A stretch of DNA of 64,000 nt from Vicinamibacterales bacterium (GTDB lineage: Bacteria > Acidobacteriota > Vicinamibacteria > Vicinamibacterales > UBA8438), in NCBI GenBank assembly GCA_958296065.1, contig CATQHX010000021.1, forward strand, positions 1-64,000, written 5' to 3'. Both the position numbers and the translations under genes were made by a program. The notes beneath the pieces were generated by a model. It was not told the origin of the DNA, did not search any database, and was given only the letters and a program-made list of their open reading frames with translations. The number at the start of each line of letters is the position of its first letter. Positions within the stretch are counted from its first letter, which is position 1. Positions 57,115-64,000 of the stretch are shown here, piece by piece.

Positions 57115-58140
57115 TCAGATCAGGTCGCGTTGCCGGGAAGGTGCTTCCCCACCTGTCGGCAGGCCGGGCAGGTCGCGCTGGGTTCGCGGACCGGTCGTTG
57201 GCCGCTGCTGGTGCGGGCCGTGGCGTTCGTACGCGGCGCCGGCGATTTCCGCGACCCTTGCCGCCAGGGCGGTCGGCTGCACGGCTCGGGCCGCGCCGGC
57301 GAAGCCCACGATCCAGCGGGCGATCTCGTCGAGATGCGAGATCGTGACGCGGTACTCCAGTCGTCCGTTCTCCAGCTTTTCGATGTGCTCGTCGGGATGG
57401 TGCGCGCCGTGCTCGATGAGCGGCGCGAGCGACGCATCGAAGTGGATGACGGCCTCGTGCAGGTTCCGGCCGCGGTACACGTTCCAGGTCCCCCGCAGAA
57501 ACGCGTCGAGGTCGAAGGCCGGCCGGTCGAAGGTGCCGTTCAGGTGCTTGGCGTCGGCGATGCGATCGAGACGGAAGGTGCGCGGCTCGTCGCGCAGGTG
57601 GCAGTGCCCCACCAGATACCAGGTGTTCTCGCGATGGAACACCGCGAACGGATCCAGATCCCGCCATGCCTGGTGCTGGCTCCACAGCGAGCGATAGAGC
57701 AGCGACACGGGCGTCCGTTTGCGAACGGCGCCTTCCAGCAGGCGCAGCAGGCCGGTCCGGATGCTGCCCGAGCGCTCGGGGCCGGCCAGGGTGAGTGCCT
57801 GAGCCGTTTCTTCCATTTCCCGCGTCGCCGCGTCGAGTTTGCGTTCCAGTACCGAGGTCAGCTCCGATGCGGCGCGGAACGCGGGGTGTTGCAGCAACAG
57901 CTTCAGGGTCGCGCGCTCGGTCGAGGTGAAGCCGAGCCAGCGAATCGTCGCGCCCTCGACCAGACGATAGCCGTCCTCGCCGCGGGCGACCGGAATGCAC
58001 TGGAGGCGGCTGAGATCCTGCAGGTCGCGGTAGACGGTCCGCTCGGAGATGTTGAAGTGGTCGGCAATCTCTGCCGGACGCCACGACCGACGTCCGCCGA
58101 GGAGTTGGAGGATCTCGATTAGTCGAATCGGGCGGTCCAT
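57115..58140 (-). CDS. WYL-domain transcriptional regulator
   Basis: 341 residues. An N-terminal helix-turn-helix of the DeoR/HTH_11 type (PAEIADHFNISERTVYRDLQ), then a WYL domain whose hallmark reads TWYLVGHCHLRDEPRTFRLD, and a C-terminal WCX-like part. WYL regulators often sense nucleotides or ssDNA and control defence or envelope genes. Promoter-proximal TCAG repeat 109 bp upstream (58249-58263) suggests autoregulation. The neighbourhood of envelope genes points to an envelope regulon, inferred only. Confidence 0.92.
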   Translation of the reverse strand: MDRPIRLIEILQLLGGRRSWRPAEIADHFNISERTVYRDLQDLSRLQCIPVARGEDGYRLVEGATIRWLGFTSTERATLKLLLQHPAFRAASELTSVLERKLDAATREMEETAQALTLAGPERSGSIRTGLLRLLEGAVRKRTPVSLLYRSLWSQHQAWRDLDPFAVFHRENTWYLVGHCHLRDEPRTFRLDRIADAKHLNGTFDRPAFDLDAFLRGTWNVYRGRNLHEAVIHFDASLAPLIEHGAHHPDEHIEKLENGRLEYRVTISHLDEIARWIVGFAGAARAVQPTALAARVAEIAGAAYERHGPHQQRPTTGPRTQRDLPGLPTGGEAPSRQRDLI

Positions 58141-58248
58141 GCGTTGCTGTCCTTCTGCTGCGGTCCGTCTGGCCCGGTCGCCTGATCGCGCCGGTCGGGG
58201 GGATAAACGGTCTCCCGCTATCCCCCTGGGACCTTATCGGGCGCGCGC

Positions 58249-58263
58249 GTCAGATTCTGTCAG
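58249..58263 (-). promoter_or_regulatory. TCAG direct repeat upstream of the WYL regulator
   Basis: GTCAGATTCTGTCAG, same structure as the copies at 56829 and 58916. It lies between the end of the 58268 gene and the WYL start. Confidence 0.55.
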
Positions 58264-58267
58264 GCGC

Positions 58268-58840
58268 TCAGAATCCGAAGGTCTTCGAGAACCGAGCGCC
58301 GCCCGGCTCCAGACTGAGCGAGACGTCTGGCACGTCGGCCCACACGGTGGCGAGGAGCGCTCCCACCGCGGCGAGTCCGATCCCGGCGTACAGCCGGCCA
58401 GCGGGCCAGTACGCTTCCGCTCTGGCCGACCCCCTGGTGTCGTCCACCTTGGGGAACTCGCCGCGCAGGGCACTGGCCTGCTTGGCTCCGGTGCTCTCCA
58501 GGTTGGCGAGTCGGCCAAACAGTTCCAATCCCACGTAGGTGTTCACCGTCCAGTCGAGATTGCATCGACCGCTCATCTTCGAGGAAACGGGGTTGCGCGC
58601 ATCATCGAACAGGACGCCGACGCTACCGACTGCGTTGGCGAACTCGATGGACACGGCGGGGTCCTCGCTCAGGGAGCCGGCGACTCGGCAATCCTGTTCC
58701 CAGAACGCAATGGCAACGCCTCCCGCCATCAGACCCACCCCGCCCAACGTGCGCATCATCGACCGTTGCGACTGCGCTGCGGCCAGCCCGGGCAACGTCA
58801 ACACGCCGACGAGTCCGAGCATCACAATTCGTTTGAGCAT
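58268..58840 (-). CDS. secreted or outer-membrane protein of unknown function
   Basis: 190 residues. Signal peptide (KRIVMLGLVGVLTLPGLAAA), a hydrophobic Gly-rich stretch (LGGVGLMAGGVAIAFWEQD), a polar middle (CRVAGSLSE, SGRCNLDWTVN) with two Cys, and a terminal Phe (GARFSKTFGF) as in outer-membrane proteins. AGGAGG precedes ATG 58840. Not assigned to a family. Confidence 0.7.
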   Translation of the reverse strand: MLKRIVMLGLVGVLTLPGLAAAQSQRSMMRTLGGVGLMAGGVAIAFWEQDCRVAGSLSEDPAVSIEFANAVGSVGVLFDDARNPVSSKMSGRCNLDWTVNTYVGLELFGRLANLESTGAKQASALRGEFPKVDDTRGSARAEAYWPAGRLYAGIGLAAVGALLATVWADVPDVSLSLEPGGARFSKTFGF

Positions 58841-58860
58841 GACAACCTCCTGATCGCGTC

Positions 58861-58880
58861 GGTGACCGGAATTGGTCACC
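58861..58880. promoter_or_regulatory. inverted repeat near the 58840 gene start
   Basis: GGTGACC-GGAATT-GGTCACC, a perfect 7-bp inverted repeat, 21 bp upstream of ATG 58840 and thus downstream of its likely promoter. Its core matches 15 of 16 bases at 53861-53876. A candidate operator. Confidence 0.4.
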
Positions 58881-58915
58881 GGACCGGATGAGAAGCCATA
58901 CTGCTGGTTGGGGTT

Positions 58916-58930
58916 GTCAGGACCTGTCAG
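58916..58930. promoter_or_regulatory. TCAG direct repeat between divergent genes
   Basis: GTCAGGACCTGTCAG, with the internal palindrome CAGG-A-CCTG, 76 bp upstream of ATG 58840 and 130 bp upstream of the divergent SMP-30 gene. Either gene could be its target. Confidence 0.55.
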
Positions 58931-59059
58931 TGACGGAGAGGAGAACCTGGTTGTTAAAGCAAGGCCGAGTTTGTGCGGGCCGGAAGGGCTTCGCGGCAGG
59001 TCTTGCGTGCTACGCTGTGGAGAGAAGCACCAAACGACGATTTCCGGGAGGCGAACGTC

Positions 59060-60058
59060 ATGCGCAGGTGGGCGTTGCTTGCAGTTTTCTTGATGGCGGG
59101 GTGCGGCGGCGCCCCCGAGCCGGAGCCGGCTCCCGAGCCCGAGCCCGAGCCGAGCGCGGGTACGATCGAGGGTCTCGATCCGTCCTTCGACCGGCTGGTC
59201 CCGGACGACGCGGTGATCGAGCATTTGGCCGAGGGGTTCGGCTTCACCGAGGGACCCGCCTGGGTCGATCGGGACGGCGGGTTCCTGCTGTTCAGCGACA
59301 TTCCGGGGAACCGCATCGTCAAGTGGGAGCCGGACGGCACGGTGAGCGATTTCCTGGCGCCGGTCTACGAGGGGGAACACGAGGAGGGACGCCTGGTCGG
59401 CTCGAACGGCATCATCGTCGATGCGGGCGGCGACATCGTCTTCACCGAGCATTTCAACGGCCGAATCTCGCGAGTGGCGGGCGACGGGACACGGAGCGTT
59501 GTGGTCGATGCCTACGAGGGCGGGCGGCTGAACAGCCCGAACGACCTCGACTATCACTCCGACGGTGCCCTCTACTTCACCGATCCGGCCTACGGGCTGC
59601 CGAGCCCCGAAGCGCGGGAACAGGATGTCAACGGCATCTATCGCCTGAGTCCGGAGGGCGAGTTGGCGCGCCTCGCCGAGCTTCCCGGGCCCAACGGTAT
59701 CGCCTTCTCGCCGGACGAGTCGCGCCTCTACGTGGCGGACAGCAGCACGCGGCAGTGGTTCGTCTACGCCCTGGCCGAGGACGGCACTCTCGGGGAGGGT
59801 GAGTTGCTGCTCGATGCCAGCGATTCAGAGGAGAGCGGTTCCGCCGACGGCCTGAAGGTCGACGAGCTGGGCAACCTCTGGGCCACCGGGCCAGGCGGAG
59901 TCTGGGTCATCCGGCCCGACGGCCTGCATCTGGGCACCATCAAGCCGAACGAGGTCCCGGCCAACGTAGCTTGGGGCGGCGCGGACCGGCGCACGCTCTA
60001 CATGACGGCGCGGACCGGGCTGTATCGGATCCGCGTGAACGTGGCGGGCGATCAGTAG
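59060..60058 (+). CDS. SMP-30/gluconolactonase-like lipoprotein
   Basis: 332 residues. Lipobox LMAGC near residue 15, an EPEPAPEPEPEPS linker, and then a six-bladed propeller with EGPAWVDRDGGFLLFSDIPG, LNSPNDLDYHSDGALYFTDP and LPGPNGIAFSPDESRLYVAD (the Glu, Asn and Asp metal ligands of the SMP-30 family). It probably hydrolyses a lactone at the cell envelope. ATG 59060 follows GGGAGG. A TGCTACGCT extended -10 lies at 59008-59016. Confidence 0.88.
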   Translation: MRRWALLAVFLMAGCGGAPEPEPAPEPEPEPSAGTIEGLDPSFDRLVPDDAVIEHLAEGFGFTEGPAWVDRDGGFLLFSDIPGNRIVKWEPDGTVSDFLAPVYEGEHEEGRLVGSNGIIVDAGGDIVFTEHFNGRISRVAGDGTRSVVVDAYEGGRLNSPNDLDYHSDGALYFTDPAYGLPSPEAREQDVNGIYRLSPEGELARLAELPGPNGIAFSPDESRLYVADSSTRQWFVYALAEDGTLGEGELLLDASDSEESGSADGLKVDELGNLWATGPGGVWVIRPDGLHLGTIKPNEVPANVAWGGADRRTLYMTARTGLYRIRVNVAGDQ

Positions 60059-60101
60059 TGCGGTGATGCGGGTCTCGGCGCGGGACAGAAGGAGAACGAC
60101 C

Positions 60102-61046
60102 ATGCGTCATGCATCTGTCGCGGTGGCGATGACGGCGGTGGCGGTTGTGCTCGTGGCGGCGCCGATCATCGCGCAGGAACCGGATAGCGGCTGGACGCTC
60201 GCGCGAACGCCCTGGGGGCATCCCGATCTGCAGGGGATCTGGGACCAGACCACCGGCACTCCGCTGCAGCGCGCGGCGGACGCCGCCGACCGGGAGTTTC
60301 TGACCGACGAGGAAGCGGCGGAGCGCGAGCGGCGACGATTCGCGGCGTTCGACGCGGCCCCGCGGCAGGGCAGCCCGGGCAACTACGGCTCAGAGTGGCG
60401 TGACGGATCGCGTAACGCGCTGACCCGCACCTCGCTGATCGTCGATCCGCCGAGCGGACGCATCCCACCGCTGACGCCGGCGGCCGAGCGGCGCACCGCC
60501 GAGAACCAGGCACGTCGGCGCGACCATCCGGCCGATTCCTGGGAGGACCGCAACCTGTGGGAGCGCTGCATCACCCGCGGCACCCCGCGCGTTCCGAACA
60601 ACTACAACAGCAACGTCCTCATCCTGCAGACCCCCGACGCGGTGGTTCTGCTGAACGAGATGATCAACGAGACGCGGGTGGTCGCTCTCGATGGGCGGCG
60701 GCCTCATCTGAATCCCGGCATCCGTCTCTGGAACGGCGATTCGCGCGGTCATTGGGAGGGGGACACGCTGGTCGTCGAGACCACCAACTTCAGCGCCAGG
60801 CAGCAGTTCCGCGGCTTCCCCGTCGACGGACTGCGGTTGGTCGAGCGGTTCACGCGCACAGGGCCGGACCGGATGCACTACGAGATGACCCTCGACGATC
60901 CGACGATGTATACCCGTACCTGGACCGTCGTGCTGCCCATGACGCAGACCGGCGGGCCCATCTTCGAGTACGCCTGCCACGAGGGGAACTACGGCATGGA
61001 TGGCATCCTCGCCGGCCATCGGGCCGAGGAGCGGGCGCTCAGATAG
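60102..61046 (+). CDS. secreted protein of an Acidobacteria-enriched family
   Basis: 314 residues. Signal peptide (ASVAVAMTAVAVVLVAAPII). The mature part has the recurring features TPWGHPDLQGIWDQTTGTPL, a RGTPRVPNNYNSN segment, GHWEGDTLVVETTNFS and FEYACHEGNYGMDGIL, seen in many uncharacterised Acidobacteria proteins. Function unknown. AAGGAG precedes ATG 60102. It lies 9 bp before a CMD-family gene. Confidence 0.82.
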   Translation: MRHASVAVAMTAVAVVLVAAPIIAQEPDSGWTLARTPWGHPDLQGIWDQTTGTPLQRAADAADREFLTDEEAAERERRRFAAFDAAPRQGSPGNYGSEWRDGSRNALTRTSLIVDPPSGRIPPLTPAAERRTAENQARRRDHPADSWEDRNLWERCITRGTPRVPNNYNSNVLILQTPDAVVLLNEMINETRVVALDGRRPHLNPGIRLWNGDSRGHWEGDTLVVETTNFSARQQFRGFPVDGLRLVERFTRTGPDRMHYEMTLDDPTMYTRTWTVVLPMTQTGGPIFEYACHEGNYGMDGILAGHRAEERALR

Positions 61047-61055
61047 GAAGCCGTC

Positions 61056-61391
61056 ATGCACGACACGTACTACCACGCGAAGGATCTGGAGCGTTTCGCG
61101 GAAATCGGCAAGAACCGTCCCGAGCTGGGGGAGAAGTTCTTCGCGTGGTACACGGCCGTGTTCGAGGACGGAGCACTGTCGGCGCGCGAGAAGTCGCTGA
61201 TTGCCCTGGCGGTCGCGCACGCGGTGCAGTGTCCCTACTGCATCGATGCCTACAGCAACGACGCCCTCGAGAAGGGCGCCGACCTGGATCAGATGACCGA
61301 GGCGGTGCACGTGGCGTCGGCCATCCGCGGCGGCGCCTCGCTCGTCCACGGCGTGCAGATGCGCAAACATGCGAACAGGGTCGGGATGTGA
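61056..61391 (+). CDS. carboxymuconolactone-decarboxylase-like protein, ArsS-associated type
   Basis: 111 residues, all helical. The CMD/AhpD core with the redox pair CPYC (VAHAVQCPYCIDAYSN) and GGASLVHGVQMRKHAN. This type, often annotated as arsenosugar-biosynthesis-associated peroxidase-like, is a common neighbour of arsS, which lies 98 bp downstream here. Probably a cytoplasmic redox helper. Its exact reaction is unknown. Confidence 0.88.
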   Translation: MHDTYYHAKDLERFAEIGKNRPELGEKFFAWYTAVFEDGALSAREKSLIALAVAHAVQCPYCIDAYSNDALEKGADLDQMTEAVHVASAIRGGASLVHGVQMRKHANRVGM

Positions 61392-61489
61392 CCCGCGCGC
61401 GTACCGCCTTCTGCGGCGATGCCCGGACGCGCTCCGCGGCTGGGCCGGCGGACGGCGGCAAATCTCGGTGAGCGGTCCGGGGGGCACCG

Positions 61490-62539
61490 ATGAGTAGCAC
61501 GCTTCCGTCGCTGGTCTCGCGGCAGCTCCCGCTGGCGTCCCCTCCCGCGCAGTTGGCGACGCTGCACCGCCTCCCACTGGCACGTGAGTTCGCGCAGGCG
61601 CTCGGCGAGAGCGGCCTGCATCCGCTGCATCCGACCGGCATCGAGATCCTGCAGATCAACGTCGGCAAGCTCTGCAACCAGACCTGCGTGCACTGCCACG
61701 TCGATGCGGGTCCCGATCGCCGGGAGATCATGACCCGCGAGACCATGGCGCAGTGTGTCGACGCGTTGAAACGGACGGCGATCCCCACGGTCGACGTCAC
61801 GGGCGGCGCTCCGGAGCTCAACCCCAGCTTCCGCTGGCTGGTGGAGCAATGCGCGGCGCTCGGCCGTCATGTGATCGACCGCTGCAACCTCACCGTGCTG
61901 GGTCTGCCGTCGCAGGCCGATCTCGTGGACTTCCTGGCGGATCACCGGGTCGAGGTGGTCTGCTCGCTTCCGCACTACCGCCGTCTCAATACGGACAAGC
62001 AGCGGGGCGATGGCGTGTTCGACAAGTCGATCGCGGGTCTGCGGAAGCTGAACGCTGCCGGCTACGGCGATGGGACCTCCGGGCTGCGCCTGGTACTGGT
62101 GACCAACCCGGTCGGGGCGTACCTGCCGGCGGGGCAGGCGTCGTTGGAGCGGGAGTGGAAACGCGAGCTCGATCGGCTGTACGGCGTCCGGTTCGACGCG
62201 CTCCATACGATTACCAACATGCCGATCAGCCGCTTCCTGGAGTGGCTGGTCGACTCGTCCAACCTGGAACGCTACATGGAGCGGCTGGTAGCGAGCTACA
62301 ACCCGGCGGCGGCGCACGGGGTGATGTGCCGCAACACCCTGTCCGTCGGGTGGGACGGGGTGCTCTACGACTGCGATTTCAATCAGATGCTCGACATGCC
62401 GGTCGAGCCCGGCGTTCCGCGGCACATCGCCGATTTCGATCTCGCCGCCCTCGAAGCACGGTCAATCGTCGTCGACCGTCACTGTTTCGGCTGTACCGCC
62501 GGGGCCGGTTCGAGCTGCTCCGGCGCGACCGTGGCGTAG
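61490..62539 (+). CDS. arsS: ArsS-type radical SAM protein
   Basis: 349 residues. Radical SAM cluster motif CX3CX2C (NVGKLCNQTCVHCHVDAGPD), the GGAPELNPSFRWLV SAM-binding region, and the C-terminal DUF3641 with CRNTLSVGWDGVLYDCDFNQ and HCFGCTAGAGSSCSG for extra Fe-S or metal ligands. ArsS-type proteins act in arsenosugar synthesis. No arsM methyltransferase lies in the window, so the pathway is incomplete here. GGGGGG lies 10 bp before ATG 61490. Confidence 0.92.
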   Translation: MSSTLPSLVSRQLPLASPPAQLATLHRLPLAREFAQALGESGLHPLHPTGIEILQINVGKLCNQTCVHCHVDAGPDRREIMTRETMAQCVDALKRTAIPTVDVTGGAPELNPSFRWLVEQCAALGRHVIDRCNLTVLGLPSQADLVDFLADHRVEVVCSLPHYRRLNTDKQRGDGVFDKSIAGLRKLNAAGYGDGTSGLRLVLVTNPVGAYLPAGQASLEREWKRELDRLYGVRFDALHTITNMPISRFLEWLVDSSNLERYMERLVASYNPAAAHGVMCRNTLSVGWDGVLYDCDFNQMLDMPVEPGVPRHIADFDLAALEARSIVVDRHCFGCTAGAGSSCSGATVA

Positions 62540-62603
62540 ACGCAGCGTTCCGAGCCGCTCCGCCGACTGCCGACCCCGCGTTTCAGCCGGAAGCTCCACG
62601 TCC

Positions 62604-62644
62604 ACCAAAGAAGAAAGCCGGGGGACCCCAAGGCCCGCCCGGCT
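62604..62644 (-). terminator. Rho-independent terminator of the sulfite-oxidase-like gene
   Basis: Reading on the minus strand a GC-rich stem-loop (62616-62644) with outer stem AGCCGGG/CCCGGCT is followed by TTTCTTCTTT, a good U tract. It lies 63 bp beyond the stop at 62707 and is also convergent to arsS. Confidence 0.75.
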
Positions 62645-62706
62645 CTTGTGAAGTGTGCGTATCGGCGGCCGGCGCCGCCAGGTCCGCGGACACGAATCGC
62701 AGACTC

Positions 62707-63873
62707 CTACGCGATGATCACGTTGCGCGGGAATTGTCCGTGGGCCTCGAGGAACGTCAACTGGTTCGCGAGTTCCTCGGCCGTCGACTGGATGTTGCCA
62801 TTGACGTCGGTCACGCGGGAGACGACCGTGTGCTCGCCGGGGGTGGCGCCCTCCCAGCGGTGGTTGAAGAACTTCCAGCCGTACTTCTCGCGCATCGTCT
62901 CCGGGTCGAGGGTTGCCGCCTGCCACTCGCCGTCGTCGATCTTCACCTCGACCCGCTCGATCGGCGTGCCGTCGTTCAGCACGACGCCGAAGATGTTGTG
63001 GGCGCCGTCGACCGCGGTGACGCGGGCGATGTACGATTTCAGATTCATCGTCGAGATGGCGGTCTCGACCCACTTCATTTCGCCGTTGATCACTTGGCCC
63101 TTGAGCGTCCGGTACGAACGGGCCTGCCAGCGGCCGAGGTACTGGTCCTTCTGCACGTGGATCTCGGCGACCCACTTGACGTTCGGTGCGCCGTACCAGC
63201 CGGGGACCAGCAACCGCAACGGACGTCCCTGGTGCTCCGAGAGCGGCTCGCCGTTCAGCGCGTAGGCGAGAAGCGGCTCGTCCGACAGCGCCTGATCCCG
63301 TTCGAGGCTCCGGCCGTACTGCTGCTCGACGTTGAACGGACGGCCGCGCCAGATTACTTCCTCCTCGCCACGGTCGGCGCCGAAGAAAACGAACTCGCGC
63401 GCCGCGTCCTGCACGCCCGCCCGCTGCAGCACCGTGCGCAGCGAGACGCCGGTCCAGCGGCCGTTGCTCGACAGGCCGTTCAGCGGGCCCCGGTTGCCGG
63501 AGCACTCGAAGCCGAAGACCAGGTCGCGGCTCGGCATGGCGCGCAGGTCGTCCATCGACAGCTCCAGCGCCGTGTCGACCAGACCGGAAACACGCAGGCG
63601 GTACGCGTCCACGTCCACGTTGGGGTGGCCGTAGTGCTGCGTCGTGAAGAACTGATCATTCGGCGTGAACGGGCCGTCGATCTGGCGGACGTCGATGATC
63701 CGCCGCTCGGCGTCGCGGATCCACTGCACGTCGTCCGACACGTCGGTGAACTGCATGAGCGTCTCGCCCTGCGCGAGTGCGGGAAATGCCCATTCGGGCA
63801 CGCCGATCACGCCGAGCCCCGCCATCGCCAAGCCGCCCTTGAGTACCTCTCGACGGGTGGTTTCTTTCGCCAT
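62707..63873 (-). CDS. Tat-exported sulfite-oxidase-like molybdopterin enzyme
   Basis: 388 residues. Twin-arginine signal (TTRREVLKGGLAMAGLGVIG). Mature part is the sulfite-oxidase fold with the Moco-ligand cysteine in LVFGFECSGNRGPL, and the dimerisation domain (VKIDDGEWQAATLDPETMRE). It probably oxidises sulfite or a related substrate in the periplasm. No cytochrome partner is seen next to it, though c-type cytochromes occur elsewhere in the window. ATG 63873 after AAGGGG. Confidence 0.92.
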   Translation of the reverse strand: MAKETTRREVLKGGLAMAGLGVIGVPEWAFPALAQGETLMQFTDVSDDVQWIRDAERRIIDVRQIDGPFTPNDQFFTTQHYGHPNVDVDAYRLRVSGLVDTALELSMDDLRAMPSRDLVFGFECSGNRGPLNGLSSNGRWTGVSLRTVLQRAGVQDAAREFVFFGADRGEEEVIWRGRPFNVEQQYGRSLERDQALSDEPLLAYALNGEPLSEHQGRPLRLLVPGWYGAPNVKWVAEIHVQKDQYLGRWQARSYRTLKGQVINGEMKWVETAISTMNLKSYIARVTAVDGAHNIFGVVLNDGTPIERVEVKIDDGEWQAATLDPETMREKYGWKFFNHRWEGATPGEHTVVSRVTDVNGNIQSTAEELANQLTFLEAHGQFPRNVIIA

Positions 63874-64000
63874 CTTTGCCCCTTGTCCCTTTCCGCACAC
63901 GGCCACGTGTTCGAGAACCGTTGCCCGTTCCGCACTCCTGCCGTTGCGGGCGGAATCCGGACAGTCGATCTTTGACCAACTATCTTATCGGGAGACCCTT

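Overview
The window comes from a high-GC Gram-negative bacterium. An outer membrane is shown by BamA-, TamB- and SurA-like proteins, several beta-barrel or secreted proteins and many lipoprotein or Tat signals. The gene families (paired DUF1552 and DUF1592-type cytochromes, an ankyrin protein beside them, SMP-30/NHL proteins, EgtB/EgtD, a B12-dependent RNR, HslVU together with Lon/ClpXP) suggest an Acidobacteriota relative, most likely Vicinamibacteria. That placement is inferred from gene content only. No rRNA, integrase, intact transposase or CRISPR array is visible.

Layout. 1-3.2 kb: the 3' truncated end of an ABC-F gene on the minus strand, then an ECF sigma factor, a zinc-finger anti-sigma factor and a secreted partner. 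3.2-9.4 kb: a dispersed hairpin repeat, a lipoprotein, an APC permease, hslV-hslU, an FN3 lipoprotein and a FAH-family hydrolase. 9.4-13.8 kb: a transaldolase-like aldolase and a three-subunit biotin-dependent acyl-CoA carboxylase. 13.8-21.6 kb: outer-membrane assembly genes (TamB-like, BamA-like, SurA-N-like), overlapping or nearly so. 21.6-26.9 kb: a CPBP protease; nrdJ with a paired NrdR-box promoter and a structured leader; a small membrane protein; an SDR enzyme.

26.9-33.7 kb is a minus-strand proteostasis cluster, tig-clpP-clpX-lon-engB, with rpmE downstream on its own promoter and tRNA-Leu(TAG) upstream. 33.8-37.3 kb holds egtB-egtD-AI-2E transporter, chained by 4-bp overlaps. 37.2-40.1 kb holds a TerB-like protein and an osmoprotectant ABC transporter with a fused permease/binding protein. 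40.3-45.7 kb holds a DUF1592-DUF1552 operon with a near-consensus promoter, divergent from a secreted ankyrin protein.

45.8-64 kb is more accessory. It holds an AAA/PD-(D/E)XK protein, a decayed AAA-ATPase remnant, an NHL protein, a serine hydrolase, Uma2 and HNH nucleases, an orphan ModA-like binding protein, and then envelope genes (M48 protease, beta-barrel, two secreted proteins) around a WYL regulator. Several of those envelope genes share an upstream TCAG-N6-TCAG direct repeat. The window ends with an SMP-30 lipoprotein, an Acidobacteria-type secreted protein, an ArsS-type radical SAM protein with its CMD partner, and a Tat-exported sulfite-oxidase-like enzyme.

The most interesting signals outside genes are: (i) two copies, 54 kb apart, of a hairpin element whose stem bases differ but keep pairing; (ii) a NrdR box pair at exact 31-bp phasing over the nrdJ promoter; and (iii) the repeated TCAG motif around the WYL regulator.
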